From DASSUW01 sp035717845 (GTDB taxonomy: Bacteria; Actinomycetota; Thermoleophilia; Solirubrobacterales; Solirubrobacteraceae), in NCBI GenBank assembly GCA_035717845.1, contig DASTIC010000294.1, positions 1-9,502 of the forward strand: 9,502 bases of DNA. The letters are read 5' to 3'. The notes under the pieces are model-generated. The model was not told where the DNA came from. It saw only the letters and a list, made by a program, of their open reading frames with translations, and made no database searches. Shown piece by piece: positions 1-7,478 of this stretch; within the stretch, counting starts at the first letter, position 1; each line of letters opens with the position of its first letter. Position numbers and translations under genes: made by a program.

Positions 1-1707
1 GGCGAGACGGCAGCCGAGGACCCCACGCCGGATCTCGAGGCGCTGCGTGAGGCCGGCATCGACCTCGACGACGTCACCGCCAAGCTGCTGAGCGACGGGA
101 TCGAGGCGTTCCTGGTGCCGATGGCCAAGCTGCTCGACGGCATCGAGCGAAAGCGCGAGGGGATCGTCACCAACCGCCCCGACGCGCTCGACTCCGACCT
201 GCCGTCGGACCTCGAGCAGGCGGTCGTCCAGCGGCTGCGCCAGGCCGCCGACGAGGACGTCGTCCACCGCCTCTGGCACCGGGACGGCACCCTGTGGGCG
301 CCGGCCGGGACCCCGGAGGTGGAGGACCGCCTCGGCTGGCTCGACATCTCGGAGAAGATGCTCGACCAGGTCGACTCCCTCACCATCTTCGCCGAGGAGG
401 TGCGCGGCGACGGCTACACCGACGTCGTGCTGTGCGGGATGGGCGGCTCGAGCCTGGCGCCCGAGGTGTTCCGCCGCTCGTGGCCCGACCAGCGGATGAC
501 GCTGCACGTGCTCGACTCCACGCATCCCGACGTCGTGCAGGCCACGATCGACGCGATCGACCTCGACAAGACGCTGTTCGTCGTGTCCTCGAAGTCCGGC
601 GGCACGATCGAGACGATGTCCCAGTTCAAGCTCTTCCACGAGCGCCAGGGCGACGGCGCGCACTACGTCGCGGTCACCGACCCGGGGACGTCGCTCGCCG
701 AGCTGGGGCGGGAGCACGGCTTCCGGCGCGTGTTCGAGAACGACCCGGAGATCGGCGGGCGCTACTCGGCGCTGTCCTACTTCGGGCTCGTGCCGGCGGC
801 GCTGATCGGCGTCGACGTCGGGGCGGTGCTCGAGAGCGCCGAGCTGGCGGTCGCCAACTGCCAGCTCAAGGAGGACAACGCCGGCCTCTGGCTCGGCATC
901 GCGCTCGGCGAGCTGGCCCGCAACGGCCGCGACAAGCTGACCTTCGTCGTCGACGAGCCGCTGTCCGCGTTCGGGCTGTGGGCCGAGCAGCTCGTCGCCG
1001 AGTCGACCGGCAAGCAGGGCCGCGGCATCCTCCCGATCGCCGACGAGCCGCTCGTCGACCCGGGCGCCTACGGCAAGGACCGCGTGTTCCTGCACATCGC
1101 GTCCGGCGACGAGAAGAACGCGGCGGCGATGGCGGCGTTGCGCAAGGCCGGGCACCCCACGATCACCCTCCGGGCCGAGGACCCTGCCGACCTCGGCTGG
1201 ATCTTCTTCCAGGCCGAGTTCGCCACCGCGGTCGCCGGCTGGGTGCTCGAGATCAACCCGTTCGACCAGCCGAACGTGCAGGAGGCCAAGGACAACACCA
1301 ACCGCGCGCTGCGCGAGGGACCGGGCGAGCTCGACCCCGGCAGCCTCGACGAGCTGCTCGGCGGCCTGGAGCCTCCCAGCTACGTGGCGATCCTCGCCTA
1401 CCTGCCCTACAGCGAGGAGACCGACGCGGCGGCCGCCCGGATGCGCGAGCGGCTGATCACCGAGCACGGCGTGGCCACCACCTTCGGGTACGGCCCGCGG
1501 TACCTGCACTCGACCGGCCAGTTCCACAAGGGCGGACCGGCGGTCGGCCGGTTCGTCGAGATCGTCGACGAGCCGCATAGCGACCTGCCGGTTCCCGGCG
1601 AGCCCTACACGTTCGGCACGCTCATCCGCGCGCAGGCGGACGGCGACCTGCAGACGCTGCGCGCCCACGGCCTCCCGGCCGTGCGCGTCGGGAAGGAGAT
1701 CCTCTGA
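1..1707 (+). CDS. tal-pgi: Bifunctional transaldolase / glucose-6-phosphate isomerase, 3' part (start lies upstream of the window)
   Basis: The frame is open from base 1 to the TGA at 1705-1707, giving 568 visible residues. Residues 1 to about 53 resemble the C-terminal helices of transaldolase (AGIDLDDVTAKLL, then FLVPMAKLLDGIERKR); the Schiff-base lysine would lie upstream, outside the window. The rest is glucose-6-phosphate isomerase: a SIS-type sugar-phosphate loop SSKSGGT at 196-202, GGRYSALS from 252, the EQLVAESTGKQGRGILP block with the expected catalytic Glu at 334, INPFDQPNVQEAKDN, and HSTGQFHKGGP near the C-terminus with the conserved His and Lys. No stop or start region separates the two halves, so this is a true fusion; an ATG at 115 lies inside the transaldolase part and is not the start. 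Transaldolase makes fructose-6-phosphate and the isomerase converts it to glucose-6-phosphate, the substrate of the downstream zwf product. The fusion architecture is known from actinobacteria. It is cytosolic, and its stop overlaps the gnd ATG by 1 nt. Confidence 0.93.
   Translation, partial: GETAAEDPTPDLEALREAGIDLDDVTAKLLSDGIEAFLVPMAKLLDGIERKREGIVTNRPDALDSDLPSDLEQAVVQRLRQAADEDVVHRLWHRDGTLWAPAGTPEVEDRLGWLDISEKMLDQVDSLTIFAEEVRGDGYTDVVLCGMGGSSLAPEVFRRSWPDQRMTLHVLDSTHPDVVQATIDAIDLDKTLFVVSSKSGGTIETMSQFKLFHERQGDGAHYVAVTDPGTSLAELGREHGFRRVFENDPEIGGRYSALSYFGLVPAALIGVDVGAVLESAELAVANCQLKEDNAGLWLGIALGELARNGRDKLTFVVDEPLSAFGLWAEQLVAESTGKQGRGILPIADEPLVDPGAYGKDRVFLHIASGDEKNAAAMAALRKAGHPTITLRAEDPADLGWIFFQAEFATAVAGWVLEINPFDQPNVQEAKDNTNRALREGPGELDPGSLDELLGGLEPPSYVAILAYLPYSEETDAAAARMRERLITEHGVATTFGYGPRYLHSTGQFHKGGPAVGRFVEIVDEPHSDLPVPGEPYTFGTLIRAQADGDLQTLRAHGLPAVRVGKEIL
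1693..1698 (+). promoter_or_regulatory. Ribosome binding site of gnd
   Basis: AAGGAG lies inside the last codons of tal-pgi, 8 nt before the ATG at 1707. It is the strongest Shine-Dalgarno sequence in the first half of the window and supports that start, which overlaps the upstream TGA by one base (TGATG). Confidence 0.8.
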
Positions 1708-2621
1708 TGCAACTCGGGTTCATCGGGCTCGGCAAGATGGGCGGCAACATGGTCCATCGCATCCACCGCGACTCGGACCACCAGGTCGTTGCCTTCGACT
1801 TCAGCGAGGACGCGGTCAGCGCCGCCGAGGGCCACGGGGCCGTCGGCGCCTCCGGCCTCGAGGACCTCGTCTCGAAGCTCGAGGCGCCGCGCACGGTCTG
1901 GGTGATGGTCCCCGCCGGCGACCCCACGGAGCAGACGGTCAACGCCCTCGCCGACCTCGTGGACGAGGGCGACACGATCGTCGATGGCGGCAACACCAAC
2001 TGGCACGACGACGTGCGCCGGGCCGCCGCGCTCCACGAGCGTGGCATCCACTACGTCGACGTCGGGACCTCGGGCGGCGTCTGGGGCCTCGAGGTCGGCT
2101 ACTGCATGATGGTCGGCGGCCACGAGGAGAGCGTCCAGCGACTCGCCCCGATCCTCGACGTGCTCGCCCCGCCCGACGGGTGGCGGCGCTTCGGCGACGC
2201 CGGCGCCGGACACTTCGTGAAGATGGTCCACAACGGGGTGGAGTACGGGATCATGCAGGCGTACGGCGAGGGCTTCGAGCTGATGTACAAGTCGAAGTTC
2301 GACATCGACCTCAAGGAGGTCGCGGGGCTCTGGAACCGCGGGTCGGTCGTGCGCTCGTGGCTGTGCGAGCTGGCCGAGCGGGCATTCGAGCAGGAGGGCA
2401 ACGACCTCGCCGAGCTGGGCGAGGCCGTCTCGGACTCCGGAGAGGGCCGGTGGACGATCATCGACGGCATCGACCTCGACGTCCCGACCCCGGTCATCAC
2501 CGCCTCGCTGTACGCGCGCTTCTACTCGCGCGGCGAGGGGGCGTACACGCACAAGGTGCTCGCCGCTTTGCGCAACCAGTTCGGCGGCCACGCGGTCGAG
2601 CGGGCGGCAGGGGGCGGCTGA
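1707..2621 (+). CDS. gnd: 6-phosphogluconate dehydrogenase, decarboxylating, short (about 300 aa) type, probably NAD+-dependent
   Basis: This 304-residue protein oxidatively decarboxylates 6-phosphogluconate to ribulose-5-phosphate, the last oxidative step of the pentose phosphate pathway. The N-terminal Rossmann domain has GLGKMG at 7-12, MVPAG near 70, and IVDGGNTNW at 91-99. The substrate site shows DVGTSGGVWGLEVGY and HFVKMVHNGVEYG at 169-181, with the expected catalytic Lys172 and Asn176. At about 300 residues it belongs to the short class, lacking the long C-terminal tail of the roughly 470-residue E. coli-type enzyme. After the second beta strand the sequence is VVAFDFSED, with Asp31 where NADP+-specific enzymes carry an Asn-Arg-Thr-like motif; this suggests NAD+ preference, which is an inference from one site. 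Start ATG 1707 has a good ribosome binding site. It ends 1 nt before zwf, so the two are almost certainly co-transcribed. Confidence 0.95.
   Translation: MQLGFIGLGKMGGNMVHRIHRDSDHQVVAFDFSEDAVSAAEGHGAVGASGLEDLVSKLEAPRTVWVMVPAGDPTEQTVNALADLVDEGDTIVDGGNTNWHDDVRRAAALHERGIHYVDVGTSGGVWGLEVGYCMMVGGHEESVQRLAPILDVLAPPDGWRRFGDAGAGHFVKMVHNGVEYGIMQAYGEGFELMYKSKFDIDLKEVAGLWNRGSVVRSWLCELAERAFEQEGNDLAELGEAVSDSGEGRWTIIDGIDLDVPTPVITASLYARFYSRGEGAYTHKVLAALRNQFGGHAVERAAGGG
2609..2614 (+). promoter_or_regulatory. Ribosome binding site of zwf
   Basis: AGGGGG within the 3' end of gnd lies 8 nt before the zwf ATG at 2623. It is purine-rich and correctly spaced but not a perfect anti-Shine-Dalgarno match; translational coupling to gnd (1-nt gap) probably helps initiation. 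Confidence 0.5.
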
Positions 2622-2622
2622 C

Positions 2623-4149
<1,527 letters not shown>

Positions 4150-4184
4150 GTGGCCCCTCCGACGAGTCCCCACGCCCCTGGACC

Positions 4185-4199
4185 GGCGCAGCCGGCGCC
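4185..4199 (+). repeat. Small inverted repeat (5-bp stem)
   Basis: GGCGC at 4185-4189 pairs with GCGCC at 4195-4199 around the 5-nt loop AGCCG. Short all-G/C stems of this kind are common by chance in such GC-rich DNA, so a function is unproven. It has no following T-tract and so is not an ordinary intrinsic terminator. Confidence 0.35.
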
Positions 4200-4218
4200 T
4201 GGCGGCGTCCTCGGTCGG

Positions 4219-4258
4219 GGCAAGGGCTCCGCCATTGCACCCTCCCTGCGTCCTTGCC
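4219..4258 (+). promoter_or_regulatory. Stem-loop in the zwf-opcA gap
   Basis: GGCAAGGGC at 4219-4227 pairs with GCGTCCTTGCC-type sequence at 4250-4258 (GTCCTTGCC) through eight Watson-Crick pairs and one G-U pair, enclosing a 22-nt loop. The stem includes two A-T pairs, so it is not simply a G/C run. It lies 55 nt before the opcA start, where it could act as an mRNA processing or stabilising structure or as a partial attenuator. No T-tract follows it. It matches no riboswitch class I can recognise. The pairing is seen in the sequence; the role is inference. Confidence 0.4.
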
Positions 4259-4300
4259 GGGCATCCGCCTGCATCCGGCCCATGGACGCGCGGACCCGCC

Positions 4301-4306
4301 GGAGGA
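4301..4306 (+). promoter_or_regulatory. Ribosome binding site of opcA
   Basis: GGAGGA lies 7 nt before the GTG at 4314. It is a near-perfect Shine-Dalgarno sequence and decides the start of opcA, because the reading frame is open far upstream and has no in-frame ATG or GTG in the preceding gap. Confidence 0.85.
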
Positions 4307-4307
4307 A

Positions 4308-4317
4308 CCACTAGTGG
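4308..4317. repeat. Perfect 10-bp palindrome over the opcA start codon
   Basis: CCACTAGTGG reads the same on both strands and spans the GTG start codon (4314-4316). Its centre is CTAG, a tetramer that tends to be scarce in bacterial genomes. It could be an operator half or a small hairpin affecting initiation, but a 10-bp palindrome can also arise by chance and no second copy was noticed in the window. Confidence 0.35.
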
Positions 4318-5369
4318 ACGAGGTCTGGTCCGAGCGCGACACGAGCCCGGCGCGCATCGAGGCCGCGCTGCGGGAGATCGTCACCGAGCACCACCGCACC
4401 GACCACCCGTTCGTGCCCGCCCGCGTCCTCAACGTCGTGGTGGTCGTCGACGCGGAGTTCCGGGGGGAGATCGAGAACCGCTTCGAGCGCGTCGGCCGCT
4501 ACCACCCGTCGCGGCTCGTGCTGTGCGCGGTGGAGCACGGGCGGACGACGATCGACGCCTGGGCCGGGGTGGGTACCGGCGAGGCCGAACCGATGCCGGG
4601 GCACATCGCCGTCGCGCGGGAGCGCGTGGAGCTCGAGATCGGCGACAAGCACCTCTCCAAGCTCGACACGATCGTCGACCCGCTGCTCGTCTCCGACCTG
4701 GCGACGATGGTGTGGGCGCCGCACGGGCACCGGGAGGCCGTCGACGCGCTGCGCCGGCTGGCGCAGATCGTGCTCGTGGACACCCAGGACGAGCCCGATG
4801 TCCGCGACTCGCTGAGCCGGGTCGCCGCGCTGTCCGAGAACGCGTATGTGGTCGACCTCGCATGGCTGCGCTCGACGCCATGGCGCGAGCGGGTCGCCGC
4901 CGCGTTCGACCCGCCGCCGCTGCGCGTCGCTCTGGGCGGCGTGTCCGCCGTCACCGTCCGCCACCGCGAGGACTCGCTGTCGGCGGCGCTGCTGTTCTGC
5001 GGCTGGCTCTCCTCTCGGCTGGGCTGGAAGCCCGGCTCGCTCGCACGGTCGGGACGCGGGCACCGCGGGCACGCGCGGGCGCGGCGGCAGGAGGTCCGGA
5101 TCCAGCTCGACCCGATCGACCAGAACGCCCCGGGGCTGGGCGGCGTGACGATCGAGACCGCGTCGGGCGAGGCGATGTCGCTCGACCGGGCGCCCGGCGG
5201 CCTGCGCGCGGTGCGCCGCACCCGCGACGGGAGCGAGCAGACGTGGACCGTGCTCGGCGCCTCGCGCGGCGAGGGCGGGATCCTCGGCGAGGGCGTGCGG
5301 CAGGCGCTGCTGCGCGACCCCACGTACCGGCCCGCGCTGGATTGCGCTCGCGTCTGGGCGGCTTCGTGA
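4314..5369 (+). CDS. opcA: Glucose-6-phosphate dehydrogenase assembly/activator protein OpcA
   Basis: This 351-residue protein matches the OpcA family, which in cyanobacteria and actinobacteria is encoded beside zwf and promotes assembly or activation of glucose-6-phosphate dehydrogenase. Family-like features are the N-terminal RTDHPFVPARVLNVVVVVD, GHIAVARERVELEI with the following VDPLLVSDLATMVWAP, DLAWLRSTPWRE at 181-192, and the C-terminal GGVTIETASGEAMSLDR. There is no enzyme active-site motif, signal peptide or membrane segment. Residues about 244-262 are a basic Arg/Gly/His stretch (RSGRGHRGHARARRQ) that looks like a flexible linker between two structured parts. The three cysteines are Cys71, Cys229 and Cys344. 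The GTG start is chosen for its ribosome binding site. The direct position after zwf supports the assignment, and the stop overlaps the pgl start by 4 nt (GTGA). Confidence 0.92.
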   Translation: MDEVWSERDTSPARIEAALREIVTEHHRTDHPFVPARVLNVVVVVDAEFRGEIENRFERVGRYHPSRLVLCAVEHGRTTIDAWAGVGTGEAEPMPGHIAVARERVELEIGDKHLSKLDTIVDPLLVSDLATMVWAPHGHREAVDALRRLAQIVLVDTQDEPDVRDSLSRVAALSENAYVVDLAWLRSTPWRERVAAAFDPPPLRVALGGVSAVTVRHREDSLSAALLFCGWLSSRLGWKPGSLARSGRGHRGHARARRQEVRIQLDPIDQNAPGLGGVTIETASGEAMSLDRAPGGLRAVRRTRDGSEQTWTVLGASRGEGGILGEGVRQALLRDPTYRPALDCARVWAAS

Positions 5370-6034
5370 ACATCGAGGTGCTCGACGACCCAGGGGCTGT
5401 CGTCGCCGACCTGCTGGTCGACGCCGCCACCGCGGGCGGGCACCTCGTGATCACCGGGGGCTCGTCGCCGCGCGCCGCGTACGAGAGGGCGGCCGCGCGG
5501 GGCGCCGACTGGAGCGGCGTGACCGTGTGGTTCTCGGACGAGCGCTGCGTGCCGCCTGACCACGAGTGGTCGAACTTCGGGATGGCCGACGAAGCGCTGC
5601 TCTCACGGCTCGACCGGCCGCCGCAGGTGCTCCGCATGGAGGGCGAGCGCGGTCCCGAGGAGGGGGCGGCTGCCTACGAGGCGGAGCTGCGCGAGCGCGA
5701 CGCCCGCTTCGACCTCGTGCTGCTCGGCCTCGGCCCCGACGCGCACACGGCCTCACTCTTCCCCGGCAAGCCGGAGGCGCTGGCCGAGGACCGGCTGGTG
5801 GTCGGCGTCCCCGAGGCGGGAATGGAGCCGCGGGTGCCGCGGATCTCGCTCGCGCTGCCGGCGCTCAACTCCGGCCGCCACGTCGTCGTCCTCGTCACGG
5901 GACCGGACAAGGCCCCCGCCGTCAAGCGCGCGTTCGGCAACCCGCCGGACGAGACCTCGCCGGCGGCCCACGTGCGCCCTCCGCACGGCCAGCTCACCGT
6001 CCTCCTCGACCCGGCCGCGGCGGCGGAGCTATGA
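5366..6034 (+). CDS. pgl: 6-phosphogluconolactonase
   Basis: This 222-residue protein hydrolyses 6-phosphogluconolactone to 6-phosphogluconate, between the Zwf and Gnd steps. It is of the Pgl/DevB type, related to glucosamine-6-phosphate deaminase: ITGGSSPRAAYE at 29-40 binds the phosphate, WFSDERCVPPDHEWSNFG lies at 55-72, and LLGLGPDAHTASLFPG at 119-134 carries the catalytic-site His127. The usual GxDGHT reads GPDAHT, a conservative Gly-to-Ala change at 126. The C-terminal RISLALPALNSGRHVVVLV block is typical of the family. The start is the GTG at 5366 within the GTGA overlap with opcA; this places the glycine-rich phosphate loop about 30 residues in, as expected, and any start further upstream would run deep into opcA. 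No strong ribosome binding site is visible, so coupled translation is likely. It overlaps the next gene by 4 nt. Confidence 0.94.
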   Translation: MNIEVLDDPGAVVADLLVDAATAGGHLVITGGSSPRAAYERAAARGADWSGVTVWFSDERCVPPDHEWSNFGMADEALLSRLDRPPQVLRMEGERGPEEGAAAYEAELRERDARFDLVLLGLGPDAHTASLFPGKPEALAEDRLVVGVPEAGMEPRVPRISLALPALNSGRHVVVLVTGPDKAPAVKRAFGNPPDETSPAAHVRPPHGQLTVLLDPAAAAEL

Positions 6035-7026
6035 GCGACCAGTTCATCGGGATCGACGTCGGCGGTACGAAGATCGCGTGCGCGACGCTCCAGGACGGCA
6101 AGCTCAGCGAGTCCCACCTCCAGCACACCGAGCTCGAGAGCCAGGAGGGGCTCATCGACCAGCTGATCGCCGCCATCGAGCAGGCCCGCACCTCCGACAC
6201 GCGTGCGGTCGGCGTCGGCCTGCCGTCGCTGATCGAGTTCGCGACCGGCCGCATCCGCTCGAGCGTCAACATCCCGCTCCAGGACCTGCCGCTACGGGAG
6301 CTGCTGACCCAGCGCGTCGGGATCCCGGTCTACGTGGAGAACGACGCTTCGTGCGCCGCGCTCGCCGAGGCGTTCCACGAGGGACGCATGGCCTCGCCGC
6401 ACCTCGTGATGTTCACGGTCGGCACCGGCGTGGGAGGCGGCCTGGTGCTCAACGGCCGCCTCTACCGCGGTGCCACGGGCACGGCCGCCGAGGTCGGGCA
6501 CACGATCATCGGCCTGGCGCTCGAGGACGGCGCGCCCGACCATGGCGGCGTCTTCCCGCAGCCGGGCTCGCTCGAGGTGCTGGCCTCGGGCACCGCGCTC
6601 GACCGGCTCGCTGAGGAGGCGGCCCGCGCGGACCCGAACTCGTTCCTCGGCAAGCGGCTGACGCGCGACGGCGGCGTCACCGGCCACGACGTGGTCGACG
6701 GCGCGCACGAGGGCGACGAGGCGGCGATCCGCTGCCTGCGCATCCTCGGCGAGCGACTCGGCATCGGCATCGCCAACGCGATCACGATGTTCGATCCGCT
6801 CGAGGTGGTCGTCGGCGGCGGGGTGTCGGCCGCGGGCGAGCTGCTGATGGCGCCGGCGCGTGAGACGGCCTCGAAGTACGCCGTGCCGGGCGCGGGCACG
6901 AAGTGCCAGATCCGCCTGGCGCGCCACGGGGCGCGCGCCGGCGTGCTGGGTGCGGCGCTGCTGGCGGCGCAGGAGTACGCGGAGGAGACCGGCAAGGCGA
7001 TGGAGGAAGCGGTGGAGGGCCGATGA
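6031..7026 (+). CDS. ROK-family sugar kinase, probable glucokinase, lacking the zinc-binding cysteines
   Basis: This 331-residue protein is a ROK kinase. The phosphate-1 loop IGIDVGGTKIA is at 6-16, the catalytic-base motif VENDASCAALAE has Asp105, GTGVGGG is at 131-137, and EVGH at 154-157 holds the His that in most ROK proteins is a zinc ligand. The family CxCGxxGCxE signature should follow, but here it reads roughly GVFPQPGSLE (173-182): the three cysteine positions are Gly173, Phe175 and Ser180, while the final Glu182 is kept. There is no N-terminal DNA-binding domain, so it is a kinase rather than a ROK repressor. Lying between pgl and rpiB in a glucose-6-phosphate-consuming cluster, it most likely phosphorylates glucose to glucose-6-phosphate. 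The exact sugar, and ATP versus polyphosphate as donor, cannot be settled from the sequence. It overlaps both neighbours by 4 nt (ATGA). Confidence 0.88.
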   Translation: MSDQFIGIDVGGTKIACATLQDGKLSESHLQHTELESQEGLIDQLIAAIEQARTSDTRAVGVGLPSLIEFATGRIRSSVNIPLQDLPLRELLTQRVGIPVYVENDASCAALAEAFHEGRMASPHLVMFTVGTGVGGGLVLNGRLYRGATGTAAEVGHTIIGLALEDGAPDHGGVFPQPGSLEVLASGTALDRLAEEAARADPNSFLGKRLTRDGGVTGHDVVDGAHEGDEAAIRCLRILGERLGIGIANAITMFDPLEVVVGGGVSAAGELLMAPARETASKYAVPGAGTKCQIRLARHGARAGVLGAALLAAQEYAEETGKAMEEAVEGR

Positions 7027-7478
7027 GAGTCGCGTGCGCGTTCGACCATGCGGGGTTCCCGCTCAAGTCGCTCGTCCTCGAGGTCGTCGCCGGGGAGGGG
7101 CACGAGCCGGTCGACCTCGGCACCAACTCGGCCGACCCGGTGGACTACCCGGATGTCGCGCGGGCGGGGGCCGACGCCGTGCGCGAGGGGCGGGCCGACC
7201 GGGCCGTCGTCGTCTGCGGGTCCGGTGCCGGGGTCGCCGTCGCCGCCTGCAAGGTCCCCGGCATCCGCGCCACCTGCGCGCACGACACCTACACGGCGCG
7301 CCAGTGCGTCGAGCACGACGACGTAAACGTGCTCTGCCTCGGTGCGCGCGTGATCGGGCCGGCGCTCGCGGCGGACTGCATCCGCAACTTCCTCGGCGCG
7401 CAGTTCACCGGGGAAGAGCGGCACGTGCGGCGGCTGGGCAAGATCGAGGCGATCGAGCGCGAGTTCGCGAGAGCCTGA
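7023..7478 (+). CDS. rpiB: Ribose-5-phosphate isomerase B
   Basis: This 151-residue protein has the normal size of RpiB/LacAB isomerases. It interconverts ribulose-5-phosphate and ribose-5-phosphate, linking the Gnd product to nucleotide synthesis and the non-oxidative branch. Motifs are DHAG at 8-11, VDLGT at 30-34, VDYPD at 40-44, the anion-hole segment VCGSGAG at 64-70 with the expected catalytic Cys65, KVPGIRATCAHDTYTAR, and NVLCLGARVIG. The usual CGTGxG is CGSGAG, and the usual AANK before VPG is AACK (Cys76). With Cys5, 65, 76, 85, 95, 105 and 119 the protein is cysteine-rich for its size. Galactose-6-phosphate isomerase subunits share the fold, but the pentose pathway context favours RpiB. 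ATG 7023 overlaps the ROK gene stop (ATGA), and purine-rich GGAGGG lies just upstream. The TGA shares one base with the next ATG. Confidence 0.93.
   Translation: MRVACAFDHAGFPLKSLVLEVVAGEGHEPVDLGTNSADPVDYPDVARAGADAVREGRADRAVVVCGSGAGVAVAACKVPGIRATCAHDTYTARQCVEHDDVNVLCLGARVIGPALAADCIRNFLGAQFTGEERHVRRLGKIEAIEREFARA

Larger units (their letters stand above)
4150..4313 (+). other. Non-coding gap between zwf and opcA
   Basis: This 164-nt interval is the only substantial intergenic space; other junctions are 1-4 nt overlaps or gaps of 1 and 10 nt. The frame of opcA stays open across it, but it holds no in-frame ATG or GTG upstream of 4314, only an unsupported TTG at 4254 without a ribosome binding site. 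The implied peptide is rich in Pro, Arg and Trp and looks like read-through of non-coding DNA. It contains a 9-bp stem-loop (4219-4258), a small stem (4185-4199), a short direct repeat GCATCCG (4261-4267 and 4271-4277) and a palindrome over the opcA start. No convincing promoter or T-tract terminator is visible. Confidence 0.7.

Noticed and set aside
115..1707. A free-standing isomerase starting at the ATG at 115
   Set aside because: The codons before 115 continue the transaldolase C-terminus in the same frame, and this ATG falls inside the helix FLVPMAKLLDG, so it is an internal methionine.
4235..4263. A promoter with a TTGCAC -35-like element inside the gap
   Set aside because: Only three of six -35 positions match and the expected -10 position about 17 nt downstream is G/C-rich (CGGGCA), so there is no support.
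4150..4313. A riboswitch or intrinsic terminator in the gap before opcA
   Set aside because: No known riboswitch core is recognisable and no T-tract follows either stem. The evidence supports only a possible hairpin.
5038..5100. The basic Arg/Gly/His-rich stretch in OpcA as a nucleic-acid binding motif or a frameshift
   Set aside because: The OpcA-like sequence resumes in the same frame on both sides (LGWKPGS before, RIQLDPID after), so it reads as a variable linker.
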